Notes under the pieces: model-generated
The model's database searches: none
The model's input: only the letters and a program-made list of their open reading frames with translations
What the model was told of the DNA's origin: nothing
Shown here: one piece after another, positions 16,932 through 25,568 of the stretch
Layout of the letters: every line of letters starts with the position of its first letter
Position numbering within the stretch: the first letter of the stretch is position 1
Assembly (NCBI RefSeq): GCF_027594865.1
Contig: NZ_CP089391.1
Coordinates: forward strand, 6,726,501-6,790,500
Origin: Bradyrhizobium xenonodulans
GTDB taxonomy: Bacteria > Pseudomonadota > Alphaproteobacteria > Rhizobiales > Xanthobacteraceae
Length of the DNA: 64,000 nucleotides
Direction of reading: 5' to 3'
Position numbers and translations under genes: made by a program

Positions 16932-18467
16932 GTGAGCATACAGTTTTCAGGCCCGGTGAACGTTTTTCACGACCGAAGGCTCCCCGAAACGGCCGCACCG
17001 GCGGGCTACGCTGCCCTCATCGATGCTTATAAGCTGACTGTTCCGGTTCCCCGTACCCTTTCAGCGATTGGCACCAAGCACCGCATCATCGAGCAAGGCG
17101 GCTGGCGCATCTTTACCCCGCGCCATGCTCCCGAGGACTCCCTTGAAGGGCACCTGACTTTTGCCCTCAAGAACGAGGGACTGGACCTTGCCGTTCTGAA
17201 GCGGCTCTTCCTAGCCGTTAAGGAAGGAGAAATCGCCGAACTCGTCCGCCAGAAGCCCACCGGCCTCTATACCCGCCGCATCTGGTTTTTGTACGAGTGG
17301 CTGCTTGGCCATGAGCTCAAGCTGCCTGCCGCAGACAAGGTTTCATATGTGGATGCCGTCGACACCGAACTTCAGTTCGGAGGAACCGGGGAGAATTCGG
17401 TTCGGCATCGCGTCCGCAACAACCTTCCCGGCACGCCGGAATTTTGTCCGCTTGTCTTTAAGACTCCTGCGCTGAACGAGTTTATCGCACAGGACTGGAA
17501 GGAGCGCGCACGCGCGGTCGTCAGCGAAGTTCCGAAGGACTTGCTCGCGCGCACGGCCGCGTTTCTGCTGCTGAAGGATTCAAAGTCCAGCTACGTGATC
17601 GAAGGCGAAAGGCCACCCCAGGATCGTATCCAGCGATGGGGCCGCGCCATCGGCGAGGCAGGCCGAGCGCCGCTCGACGAGCAGGAGTTCCTTCGCCTGC
17701 AGGGCATCGTGATCGGCGACGAGCGTTTCGTGAAGCTCGGCTTCCGCAAGGAGGGCGGCTTCGTCGGCGAGCATGACCGCGAAACGCAGCGGCCTATTCC
17801 GGACCATATCAGCGCGCGCCACGAGGATATTGCTTCCCTTATGGCGGGGCTAATCGCCTTCGACCATAGCGCAGAGAACGATCTCGACCCTGTTATCGCT
17901 GCAGCGGTGCTTGCGTTCGGGTTTGTCTACATCCACCCGTTCGAAGACGGGAATGGACGTATCCATCGTTATCTTATGCATCATGTTCTGGCGCGGCGCG
18001 GCTTTAATCCAGCCGGACTGCATTTCCCTGTGTCGTCGGCCATCCTCGACAGGATCACCGAGTACAAGAGCGTATTGGAGAGTTATTCCAGCAGGCTGCT
18101 TCCGTGCGTCCAGTGGGAAGCCACGCAGCAAGGCAACGTAAAGGTTCTGAACAATACCGCCGACTTCTATCGGTTCTTCGACGCAACGCCGCACGCAGAG
18201 TTTTTGTACGAATGCGTGCGCCAAACGATTGAGCAAGACCTGCCCAACGAAACCGACTTCCTGCGCAATTTCGACGCGTTCCGCGCGGGCATCGAGAACA
18301 TGATCGATATGCCGGAGCGGACGCTCAACAACCTGTTCGGCTTTCTCAGGCAGAATCAGGGCAGGCTTTCGAAGAGAGCGCGAGAAAACGAGTTCGCTCG
18401 GCTGACCCCAGAAGAAGTCGAACAGATCGAGCAGTTGTACAAAGATTCTTTTCCGAAGACGGAGTAG
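16932..18467 (+). CDS. Fic-domain protein (AMPylase/toxin-like)
   Basis: This is a 511-residue Fic protein that would transfer AMP, or another phosphate-containing group, to a target protein. The Fic core is intact: His335 in HPFEDGNGRIHR matches HPFx(D/E)GNGR. An N-terminal helix carries SSYVIEGE (about 219-226), matching the (S/T)xxxE(G/N) inhibitory motif of class II Fic proteins, so the enzyme is probably self-inhibited. The C-terminal 150 residues form an extra helical domain. The GTG start follows an AT-rich region with repeated TTTTTCA motifs, one of which lies inside the first codons, consistent with autoregulation. A conjugation-protein fragment follows immediately. Confidence 0.88.
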   Translation: MSIQFSGPVNVFHDRRLPETAAPAGYAALIDAYKLTVPVPRTLSAIGTKHRIIEQGGWRIFTPRHAPEDSLEGHLTFALKNEGLDLAVLKRLFLAVKEGEIAELVRQKPTGLYTRRIWFLYEWLLGHELKLPAADKVSYVDAVDTELQFGGTGENSVRHRVRNNLPGTPEFCPLVFKTPALNEFIAQDWKERARAVVSEVPKDLLARTAAFLLLKDSKSSYVIEGERPPQDRIQRWGRAIGEAGRAPLDEQEFLRLQGIVIGDERFVKLGFRKEGGFVGEHDRETQRPIPDHISARHEDIASLMAGLIAFDHSAENDLDPVIAAAVLAFGFVYIHPFEDGNGRIHRYLMHHVLARRGFNPAGLHFPVSSAILDRITEYKSVLESYSSRLLPCVQWEATQQGNVKVLNNTADFYRFFDATPHAEFLYECVRQTIEQDLPNETDFLRNFDAFRAGIENMIDMPERTLNNLFGFLRQNQGRLSKRARENEFARLTPEEVEQIEQLYKDSFPKTE

Positions 18468-18468
18468 C

Positions 18469-18690
18469 ATGGCTATCCAGAACAAGGTCGGGGCGTTTCT
18501 CGCGGACCCTATGCTTAATCGCATCTTGACGGCTCCAGAAAAGAAGCTGCGTGTCCGACAAGCAATGGACGAGGGGAAGGTGCTCGTTGCGAACCTCGCA
18601 AAGGGCCGAATTGGTGACGATAGTTCCTCGCTACTGGGAGGTCTATTAGTTACGACGATTGGCCTTAGCGCACGAACTTTGCCTGCGTCC
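18469..18690 (+). pseudogene. Type IV secretion / conjugation ATPase fragment
   Basis: The frame MAIQNKVGAFLADPMLNRIL, TAPEKKLRVRQAMDEGKVLV, ANLAKGRIGDDSSSLLGGLL, VTTIG is a clear internal piece of the TraG/VirD4- or HerA-like ATPases found on integrative elements (the block ending in LxKGRIGxxxxxLLGxLLxTT). Similarity stops near 18670 and both flanks of the original gene are lost. The start codon next to the fic stop is probably fortuitous. Confidence 0.6.
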
Positions 18691-18784
18691 GAGCTTCAAT
18701 TTTGATAGATCTGCACCTGCTTCGCCACTTCTTGCCCCTCTCGAAGGCTTTCCAGCGGCAACTCGTCGTGATCACAATATAGGT

Positions 18785-19069
18785 TCACTTCAAACCCTTC
18801 ACGAAGGCGTTCACGTCGTCGGCTTCCTGCTCGATCCAGCGGATCATCTGTTGCGCGAATGTTTCGGGGTCTTCCATGAAGTCATGGAACCGTCTGAGTG
18901 ATACCACCATCGGAGATTCGTTCACTTCGATGTACGTCCACGGCTTCCTCACCTCAGTTTTCGACGCACGAATTGCCTGGTTACCTCGCTTGTCGTCTGC
19001 CCCGACACTAATGAACACTGAACTGTCTTTGGGGATATCCACGAAGCTTGCTATCAACGATTCAATCAA
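18785..19069 (-). CDS. Hypothetical protein, possible fragment
   Basis: This is a 94-residue frame from a TTG codon, MIESLIASFVDIPKDSSVFI then SVGADDKRGNQAIRASKTEV. It includes strand-like FISVGAD and helix-rich DPETFAQQMIRWIEQEADDV. The composition is protein-like, but no family is recognised. The weak start and absence of a ribosome-binding site suggest the 5' part may be missing. Confidence 0.4.
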   Translation of the reverse strand: MIESLIASFVDIPKDSSVFISVGADDKRGNQAIRASKTEVRKPWTYIEVNESPMVVSLRRFHDFMEDPETFAQQMIRWIEQEADDVNAFVKGLK

Positions 19070-19295
19070 TGACGGCGCGACCTACAATTGGACGGGTCAA
19101 ATAAAATACAATCAGTTCATGGACGAGCACAACAGACTCAAAAACGAGAACTTCGCAAACCTAAAAACACGCTTCGCTATCCGTAAGGTCTTGTTCGCAG
19201 ATGGTACGACCAAGACTTACCCCTAAACTCCAACTTCAGTTCAGCGCCCCATCTTGGGCAAACATATATAAAGAATTACCATCTGTCCCTGAGCC

Positions 19296-19985
19296 GGCGA
19301 TATCTAACGTGACACCGCGGTCGACCGACTCGGAGCTGCTCGAGGCGGCTTTGCTTCGCGCGTCGGCGAGCGTGCATGATCGTGTCCCCGGGTGCGGTGT
19401 CGTATGAAAGAGCGGGAAACACTGGTTTGACGATTTCGCAACAGAATCCTAGTGGATTGCTTTCATTGGGTCGATGGACGATCAAGGCGTGAACGAGGAG
19501 CAGATTTTATCTATGCGCTTCCATAGCAAGCCGCAGCGTCTTGGGAATGCGCTGCGCTCTTCCGCCTGCGACAAACGCCACACGCACACGCGCCATAACT
19601 AGGAGATCGCTTCCGCGCCTGCACTCCTGTAGCAAGTCAATTGACGCGCCCCTCACCTCTTGTGGGAGCGTGACGACGTCAAGGACGTCGTCCAAGACCG
19701 CCGGCTTTAGAAAATCGATTGTCATCGAACGGACGACGAAGGCAAAGCCGGGCGCATCGTTCCGAGCTTCTTCGAGCAGTGCTTGCTGATTGGTTCCGAG
19801 CAGGCGCAAGTAATTCGTTCTGCCGCGCTCCATGAACCGCAAAAAATTTGCGTGATAAACAATTTGGCCGGAATCTGTATCTTCAAAATAGACCCGGACC
19901 TGCATGTGATGGCGTCCGCCGCGAATTTGGCCGTCAAGAGTGGCTGTCACGGTGCGGTTCCTCTGCTGCGCTTCAGGAAGCATTG
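19296..19985. repeat. Duplicated module, copy B (pairs with 12366-13045)
   Basis: This is the second copy of the 0.7-kb module: ccggcgatatctaacgtga, repeat R (19419-19523) and a minus-strand thioesterase gene. Divergence from copy A is spread evenly across coding and non-coding parts. Confidence 0.75.
19507..19983 (-). CDS. YbgC-like acyl-CoA thioesterase, paralogue B
   Basis: This is a 158-residue hotdog thioesterase starting MLPEAQQRNRTVTATLDGQI, with the active-site block VRVYFEDTDSGQIVYHANFL intact and the hallmark RFMERGRTNYLRLLG. It is closely similar to paralogue A and more distant from the truncated copy at 5719. It would act on acyl-CoA or acyl-ACP thioesters. No tol or pal gene is adjacent. 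A small MHDWKSEL-type gene lies upstream on the same strand. Confidence 0.78.
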   Translation of the reverse strand: MLPEAQQRNRTVTATLDGQIRGGRHHMQVRVYFEDTDSGQIVYHANFLRFMERGRTNYLRLLGTNQQALLEEARNDAPGFAFVVRSMTIDFLKPAVLDDVLDVVTLPQEVRGASIDLLQECRRGSDLLVMARVRVAFVAGGRAQRIPKTLRLAMEAHR

Positions 19986-20106
19986 TCTTGCACAGAGGCG
20001 CTTTTCTGAGCAAGCGGCAAAAATCTCGAGCTTGGCTCCTGCAATCGGAAGCTCAGCGCCGCCACATGAATGCCGGCGTGCACTGCGCGCAGTATCGATG
20101 GCGTCG

Positions 20107-20247
20107 CTAGTCGGGCACGCTGAGGCCAACCTGCTCGTCGACTACTTTTGGCTGCGGCCGGGGCCGCTCGATCTCCACCTTCAGCGAATCGGCGAACGCC
20201 ATTGTTTCAGCGACGAGCGCATCGAGTTCGCTCTTCCAGTCATGCAT
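20107..20247 (-). CDS. Small MHDWKSEL-type protein, short copy
   Basis: This is a 46-residue protein: MHDWKSELDALVAETMAFAD, then SLKVEIERPRPQPKVVDEQV and GLSVPD. It is the N-terminal half of the longer relative encoded at 52841 and stops just where that protein continues. It is either a genuine short version or a truncated duplicate. The function is unknown. Confidence 0.5.
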   Translation of the reverse strand: MHDWKSELDALVAETMAFADSLKVEIERPRPQPKVVDEQVGLSVPD

Positions 20248-20400
20248 TGACGTCCCCCCGCACGGCTCGGCCACGCTAACCGCGGATTGCTTGCAAGACC
20301 CTAGTTCGTTCGAAGCGATATGGGGTTGCCGGAATGGCGGCCACCCTGTAAACGATCGCGGCACGCCGTCCGGCCGCCTTTCAGCGATTGCCCGCGGCGG

Positions 20401-20476
20401 GGGCCTGTAGCTCAATGGTTAGAGCCGGCCGCTCATAACGGTCTGGTTCCTGGTTCGAATCCAGGCGGGCCCACCA
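20401..20476 (+). tRNA. tRNA with CAU anticodon (probably tRNA-Ile2)
   Basis: A full cloverleaf can be drawn: a 7-bp acceptor stem (GGGCCTG with CGGGCCC, one G-U pair), D-arm GCTC/GAGC, anticodon stem GGCCG/CGGTC (one G-U pair) with loop CTCATAA, and T-arm CCTGG/CCAGG with loop TTCGAAT. CCA is encoded. Position 1 is paired, so this is not initiator tRNA. The CTCATAA loop is typical of the tRNA-Ile whose C34 is turned into lysidine by TilS, but elongator tRNA-Met is not excluded. Accessory DNA follows directly on its 3' side. Confidence 0.92.
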
Positions 20477-20641
20477 GCCTCCAGCCGACGACGACGACAT
20501 CAAGATGACTACGTTAACTCGTCGGTTGAAACCGCAGCATGAAAGTCGCGTTCGATCGGAGGACGGTCATTGAGTATGGATGACAAGGAAGTTGCGGAAG
20601 ATTATCGCCGGCAACGCCAGGCGGCGTCGGCAAGGATCGCG

Positions 20642-21403
20642 CTAGAGATCGGCTAGACGCGTCAGTGCTTGGTCGACCGACCGGTCGTCGGCCTCGCTCT
20701 GGGCACACTGCACATCGCAGTCCAACTGGTAGACCAGGTCCGCCAGATCGTGGTCCAGCGACGGGACCAGATCGAACGCTTCGCCTTCGATCACAATAAG
20801 CGGGACGCCTTTTTCTCCGTAGACCTTGAAAGCGTCCGTCGTCTGCTTTGGCAGCTACCGTTTGTAGTGCGAAAGCGGGACGCGGTAAGCGCCGTCGTAT
20901 TTTCGGCTGGACAGACGTTTGGTCAAAAGACCTTGATAGTCCTCGTCCCGCTGGGATCGAATCTTCACTTGGCGAGATCGTTCGTAGATCGCCCGCCTGG
21001 CAGCGCGAAGCGCATCCAACTCCGCCGCCGCCGCGTTGCTGGCGAATGCGATTTCCCGGCTTGCGGTGCGCGCCAAAAATCCCCGCTTCTCGGACAGACG
21101 TCCCTTATAGCCCCTCTTGATCGTACAAGCCTGCCAGACGTCGACGATCGTTCGGGACGACAAGCCTCGAAGAATTTGAGACGGCACCTTCTTCAGGCTC
21201 AACGGATAGTGGTTCAGGATCGAATGCATGCCGGCGGCATGGATAGCGGTCGGCCATGTCCAGTGGACACGCAAAACGTTTCGGTTGAACATCGCGCAAG
21301 CGTCCTTGTGATCCGTGACGACTTGCACGATCCACTTCTGCGCTCTCGGCGGCATCACTTGCCTCACCAAGGTCGCGAGCCTTCCATCCGCCAGTGCCGG
21401 CAT
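20642..21403 (-). pseudogene. Unrecognised gene with an in-frame amber codon
   Basis: A minus-strand frame from 21403 (MPALADGRLATLVRQVMPPR) encodes 182 residues with protein-like blocks such as QKWIVQVVTDHKDACAMFNR. It then meets TAG at 20855-20857. The same frame continues with equally protein-like sequence (KQTTDAFKVYGEKGVPLIVI, EGEAFDLVPSLDHDLADLVY) to a second TAG at 20642. The second part has no good start, so the two parts look like one gene of about 253 codons interrupted by a nonsense codon. A further coding-like stretch lies upstream in another frame (21404-21640). It is downstream of, and in line with, the GTPase operon. Confidence 0.5.
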
Positions 21404-21646
21404 CGGGCGTCCCCTTCGTTAGGGCCGCTCTGCCTTGCTTTACCTTCCAGATCTTTAAGCCGGCCCGCCGACGGCTATCCCGACGGTATACCATTCGACT
21501 CTTCCTGAACGAAACCTTTGGAGTTCGATGCAGCCGACTTTCCAAAGGTAGCGGATTTTTTCCGATGACCGAGTCTGCGACCGCCTCGTCAAAACGCACC
21601 AGAGCGAACTGAGGCGCATTTTGCTGCCTCGGATCTAGTGGCGGTA
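21404..21646. other. Gap between GAP1-like gene and amber-interrupted gene
   Basis: A minus-strand frame here reads QNAPQFALVRFDEAVADSVI, then PLPLESRLHRTPKVSFRKSR and is partly protein-like. It may belong to the next gene through a frameshift near 21390, but the evidence is weak. Confidence 0.35.
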
Positions 21647-23692
21647 TCAGAACCAGATCGCGTGCTTGACGACCCGAAGCCGTTCGCCGCCGATACCCAC
21701 GTCTCCCATGCGATTCCTCATCCACTTCAGGTATCGCTGGCTTCCGTACTTCTCGGACAATGCGCCGATCAGGGCTACGAAGAAGTCATCACGTTCAGTA
21801 ATCCTCACGAAAGCGAGCGCATCGATCCCGCGGTCGAGGTACATGCTGACGACGGTATGTCGGATCCGGACGCACTTGTCCCAGTCCTCCCACCAGTAAG
21901 ATCGGTCGAGCCGGCGATCGAGGATTCTCCAGGCATCGTCCGGCAACGTCCGCTTCTCAGCCGCGTCGTAGACGATGTCGAACGTCGCCTGGACCAGGTC
22001 GACGCTCTGCAACGTGCGCCGACCGAGGGCGCGGATCAGCAGAAACGACGCCAGATATGCATTCTCCAGAGGCGCGGATCGACGCCTGATGGCGACGAGC
22101 CACGGATCGTCTCCGTAGGCGTTCGGGACCGAGTCCGGCGATACCGCGCGAGCGATCGCTTCGAGCGTCTGCGCGTCGTCGAGCCACTCCTCGACGAGAA
22201 CGCGCGCGACCGCATCCGAATCCGACGCGACCGCCGAAAGCCACTCCGATCGATTTCCGCCATCGGCGGCTAGATCGCCCGAGCGCGCAAGCAGTCTCCG
22301 CAAGACCCGATCGCTTCCAAAGACCGTCTGAGCCGCCCGTGCCAGCGATCCGCCAGACACGATCATGGCTTCGATCGTGTCGTCGGCCCGGTCGGAAGAA
22401 CTTCCGACGAGCCGGAGCACGTCCGATCCAGAGGCGCCTTGGAGCGACCAGAACGCTGGCTCGGTCGCAAGGTCGGGTCTCGCTTCCAGCAATTCGAACA
22501 GATGAGTCGGCGTCGAAGACACGCCCTCGATCAGCGACGCCGGCGGCAAGGCCGCGATCGCGCGCTCGGCGATCGCACTCTTCGACGGGTCGGATCGGAT
22601 GTCGAACAGCGTCTTCGGATCACGGCGCCAAATCGCGCTGCCGACGCGTTCGGCGGCGGCGGGGGCTTCGGTCGCGTCGATGAGGGCGAAGTTGCGCACG
22701 ACGAACTCTTGGCCTTCGGCTCCGATCCGGTCGGCCGCAGCCGCAGCAGCCCTGACGATCGACGAACGCGCCGCGTGCCCCTGATCGGTCGCCATCGTCC
22801 GCTCCAACAGCGCAATCGCGCGTTCGACCGCGGTCGGGTCGGAGTCGAACTGCAGCGAAAGCGCGTGCAGCGCCGCCAGAGGCTCGAACGATTCGCGGCC
22901 ACCAACGTCGCTGCCCGCCGCGCGCAGGAAGTTGCGCAGGCTCCCGTGGGCCCCTTGCGCAAGGTCGGACACCGCGTCTTCCAGCCAATCGTTCGCGACG
23001 AAGTCGCGACGGTCGGCGTCGACGGCTCCCTTGAACTGCGTCGGTCTCACCCGTCCGGAAGCCGGCAGGAACTGCAGATCGAACGTCGCGTTCGCGGAGG
23101 ACCTGTCGGCGAACGACAGCGTGCAAAACCGGAACGCACGTCTGAGGCGCGGCCATTGCTGTGCCCAGATCGCCAGAACCAAGGCATCCCGCGTCGGGCC
23201 GTCGGAGGCCGCGGAAACGATCGGCCTGGCGGGTTCGCCATAGATGCCCGACAGGATCCGCTTCGCGAGATCACCGGGCACGCCGAAACCATCCGACCTA
23301 TCGGACGACGAGTGATCGATCGGGCTTCGATAGGAATTCTCGTCGCCCCTCGGTCGTCGGAAGAGATCCAACAGGCCGCCTGCGCTCGATAGCGAGGGGA
23401 TGTCGCTGAAATCGATGAGGATCGTGTGCGTCCATACGCAGCCGGGCCGCGGCAACTCAGGCGCGGGCCACGTGCGGGCCAGCGCGTAGTGTCCGCTCTC
23501 GACCAGCGGAAAGCCGGTGAGATAACCCTCCGCACCGATGGTCGCCGCCGGTCCCGACGCGTCGCTCATCATCAGCAACGTCTTCGCATCCCGGGACGGC
23601 AGGTCGATGGACGACGCCAGCAGGCGATGGCCTTCCGAATAACCGTGGAGCGTCTGCTGCAGCGGTACGCGGCCGCCTACTCCGTGAGCCAT
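21647..23692 (-). CDS. GAP1-like protein of a GTPase conflict system
   Basis: This is a 681-residue protein. The N-terminus, LQQTLHGYSEGHRLLASSID, matches the QTLHGYxxGHRLLA signature of the GTPase-associated protein 1 N-terminal domain; a middle domain (TIGAEGYLTGFPLVESGHYA, CVWTHTILIDF) and a long helical C-terminal part follow, as in the GAP1-N/M/C architecture. GAP1 proteins were predicted by comparative genomics to work with paired TRAFAC GTPases in bacterial conflict systems; a direct activity is not established. The gene overlaps the upstream GTPase gene by 16 bp and is the last of a tightly coupled five-gene operon. No transmembrane segment or nuclease motif is visible. Confidence 0.8.
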   Translation of the reverse strand: MAHGVGGRVPLQQTLHGYSEGHRLLASSIDLPSRDAKTLLMMSDASGPAATIGAEGYLTGFPLVESGHYALARTWPAPELPRPGCVWTHTILIDFSDIPSLSSAGGLLDLFRRPRGDENSYRSPIDHSSSDRSDGFGVPGDLAKRILSGIYGEPARPIVSAASDGPTRDALVLAIWAQQWPRLRRAFRFCTLSFADRSSANATFDLQFLPASGRVRPTQFKGAVDADRRDFVANDWLEDAVSDLAQGAHGSLRNFLRAAGSDVGGRESFEPLAALHALSLQFDSDPTAVERAIALLERTMATDQGHAARSSIVRAAAAAADRIGAEGQEFVVRNFALIDATEAPAAAERVGSAIWRRDPKTLFDIRSDPSKSAIAERAIAALPPASLIEGVSSTPTHLFELLEARPDLATEPAFWSLQGASGSDVLRLVGSSSDRADDTIEAMIVSGGSLARAAQTVFGSDRVLRRLLARSGDLAADGGNRSEWLSAVASDSDAVARVLVEEWLDDAQTLEAIARAVSPDSVPNAYGDDPWLVAIRRRSAPLENAYLASFLLIRALGRRTLQSVDLVQATFDIVYDAAEKRTLPDDAWRILDRRLDRSYWWEDWDKCVRIRHTVVSMYLDRGIDALAFVRITERDDFFVALIGALSEKYGSQRYLKWMRNRMGDVGIGGERLRVVKHAIWF

Positions 23693-24567
23693 GCGATCGG
23701 CTCCGTAAGATCCTTCGATAGCTCGGGCTTCATCAGCCTGATACGATCCGACGCGTCCTCGAGAGCCCGGATCTCGGCGACCTTCTCGTTGCGCTCCTCG
23801 TCGTCCTTGATCTCCTCGGATTCGAACGACCCGCCCTGCGCGCTGAGGCCGTAGACACGCACGTCCCAGCGATCGGGACCGTTACGCAGATATTGATCGA
23901 GCAGCGGCAACTCGCTCGCCAGATACTGTTCGGGCGTGACGTTCTCGGGCTCGACCGTGTCCCATGCCGAAAGGATCAGGGCGAGACGGGTCGCCGGAGC
24001 GTTCAAGGCGCCGCAGCGAAACATCTGCAGCATCTCCACCAGTTTCACGGCCGTCGGAGCATCCTTGGGGTGCCATTCCTTGGGCTTCGCCGGCGTGCCG
24101 GCCGCTGCCGCACCACCCTTCAGTCCCGCGGCCTGCTGCGTCGTCTCGGCCACGCCGATCGGGCGTTTGATCTTGTCGGCATTGACGAACATCATGATGC
24201 CATCGCAATCGCGCAGAAGCTCTGCCAACCGCTGATCGCACTCCCTGGTCTCCCAGATCTCCTGGAACGACTCTCCGGAGAGATCGGGGAACGTCATCCG
24301 GACCTTGCGTGCCGCACCGTCCCTGAGGTTCATCGAGACGATCTTACCCGACGCGACTTCGGTGTGTATCTGCTCCTTGGCCTCGAGCCAGCGGCGCATG
24401 ATCGCATTCAGATGCGAGTGGTCAAGCCCGGTCAGTGTCTCGAAACTCAAGCGTGCGTTAGGATCACGCCTGTCGAACACGACGTACCACAACGCAGCCA
24501 GGAACGTCGTCTTTCCGGACGCCGGCAGGCCGCAGATGACGACCGATCCTCGAGGGGTTTCGATCAT
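23677..24567 (-). CDS. TRAFAC-type GTPase (DO-GTPase 1-like)
   Basis: This is a 296-residue P-loop GTPase. The start at 24567 (MIETPRGSVVICGLPASGKT) is fixed by an ATGA overlap with the upstream GTPase gene. The frame is open to 24717 but that lies inside the neighbour. Walker A is GLPASGKT (13-20). A switch/Walker B-like segment is TFPDLSGESFQEIW. A possible G4 motif is LSAWDTV in place of NKxD, so base specificity may differ. A spacer rich in Ala, Gly and Lys (GLKGGAAAAGTPAKPK) interrupts the domain. It is paired with a second, different GTPase, which is the defining feature of the double-GTPase systems. Confidence 0.8.
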   Translation of the reverse strand: MIETPRGSVVICGLPASGKTTFLAALWYVVFDRRDPNARLSFETLTGLDHSHLNAIMRRWLEAKEQIHTEVASGKIVSMNLRDGAARKVRMTFPDLSGESFQEIWETRECDQRLAELLRDCDGIMMFVNADKIKRPIGVAETTQQAAGLKGGAAAAGTPAKPKEWHPKDAPTAVKLVEMLQMFRCGALNAPATRLALILSAWDTVEPENVTPEQYLASELPLLDQYLRNGPDRWDVRVYGLSAQGGSFESEEIKDDEERNEKVAEIRALEDASDRIRLMKPELSKDLTEPIAWLTE

Positions 24568-25565
24568 TCGGGCGCCCCCTGCAATCGATTCATGAACCTC
24601 GTCGACGACGACACGTGAGAAGCAGCCTTCGGAACTACCAGCGCAACCGGCGCTTCCCAATAGGCCAACAGATCGGCGACGCCGTGCCCAAGCGGCAACG
24701 AAACGTCCGAAGGACATGCCGCGACCTCGAATGACCGGATCTCTCCGAAGAGGCTCGCGTGCAGCGCATGGAATTTCTCGACGATCTTCTCGAAATCGCG
24801 GCGCGAACGCCCCTTGTCGGCGGACCGCGCGATATCGTCGAACTTGGTGAGAACGATGGCGACACGCGGTCGTCCCATGACTCCGCCGCCGTCGACCAGC
24901 GCCTGCGCGATCGCGAGGATGTCGGCCCCGACCCTGCTCCGCGTCACGGGATCCACCAGTTGCCGGCCGTCGACCAGGAATGTGATCGTATCGGCCCGAT
25001 GAATCTCGACGAATTCCCGCACCACGCCCGTATCGTCGGGGGCGGCGCCGTAATCTTCGCCGTTCCGGTCCGCGACGACGAGATCAAGCGTGGCTCCGCC
25101 GGGCCGACACAACGCCGCATGGTAGAACTTGACCGTGGTCAGCAGCGTGCGCTCCGTCTCCGGCCGAGCGTTGCGGGAAACGCTGCGCGAGGGATGGCTC
25201 GCCCGCTCGAACGCGTACATCGTGCGCGATCCGGCGAACTCGAACGGACCAATCGGGCCGCGAAGGAATAGCTCGAAGATGGAGGCGATCAGCGTCGTCT
25301 TGCCGGCTTCCTTGGGCGCGACGACCGCGATGACGCGAGAATCGCCCCTACGCAGCAGCTGCGACGCCTCCTCCTGGTCCAGAAGATCTCCGGACGGAAG
25401 AACGATTCCGTGTCGTTCAGCCGGCGTATCCCCAGCCGTCGCCGTGGCTGCGAGCGGCTTACCGTAGTACGGGCAGGCGTTCTTCTCTAATCCCTCGACG
25501 CAACGGCCGTCGGTCTTCACCTTGCACGCGGGATTCGCGCATTGGATTGCTGCGGTCTCTGCCAA
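24564..25565 (-). CDS. TRAFAC-type GTPase with N-terminal Cys cluster (DO-GTPase 2-like)
   Basis: This is a 333-residue GTPase from a TTG start three bases after the previous stop. The first 35 residues hold four spaced cysteines (CANPACKVKTDGRCVEGLEKN then CPYYG), a likely zinc ribbon. The P-loop is VVAPKEAGKTTLIASIF, with Ala for the first Gly. Further motifs are LDLVVADRNGEDYG (DxxGE-like) and AIVLTKFDDIA (TKxD for NKxD, guanine recognition). The presence of two non-identical GTPases next to GAP1 supports assignment to the predicted double-GTPase conflict systems. Nucleotide hydrolysis has to be inferred. Confidence 0.8.
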   Translation of the reverse strand: MAETAAIQCANPACKVKTDGRCVEGLEKNACPYYGKPLAATATAGDTPAERHGIVLPSGDLLDQEEASQLLRRGDSRVIAVVAPKEAGKTTLIASIFELFLRGPIGPFEFAGSRTMYAFERASHPSRSVSRNARPETERTLLTTVKFYHAALCRPGGATLDLVVADRNGEDYGAAPDDTGVVREFVEIHRADTITFLVDGRQLVDPVTRSRVGADILAIAQALVDGGGVMGRPRVAIVLTKFDDIARSADKGRSRRDFEKIVEKFHALHASLFGEIRSFEVAACPSDVSLPLGHGVADLLAYWEAPVALVVPKAASHVSSSTRFMNRLQGAPE

Positions 25566-25568
25566 CGC

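Noticed and set aside
20669-21508. 279-codon plus-strand open frame
   Set aside because: It is antisense to the amber-interrupted gene, whose minus-strand translation is much more protein-like.
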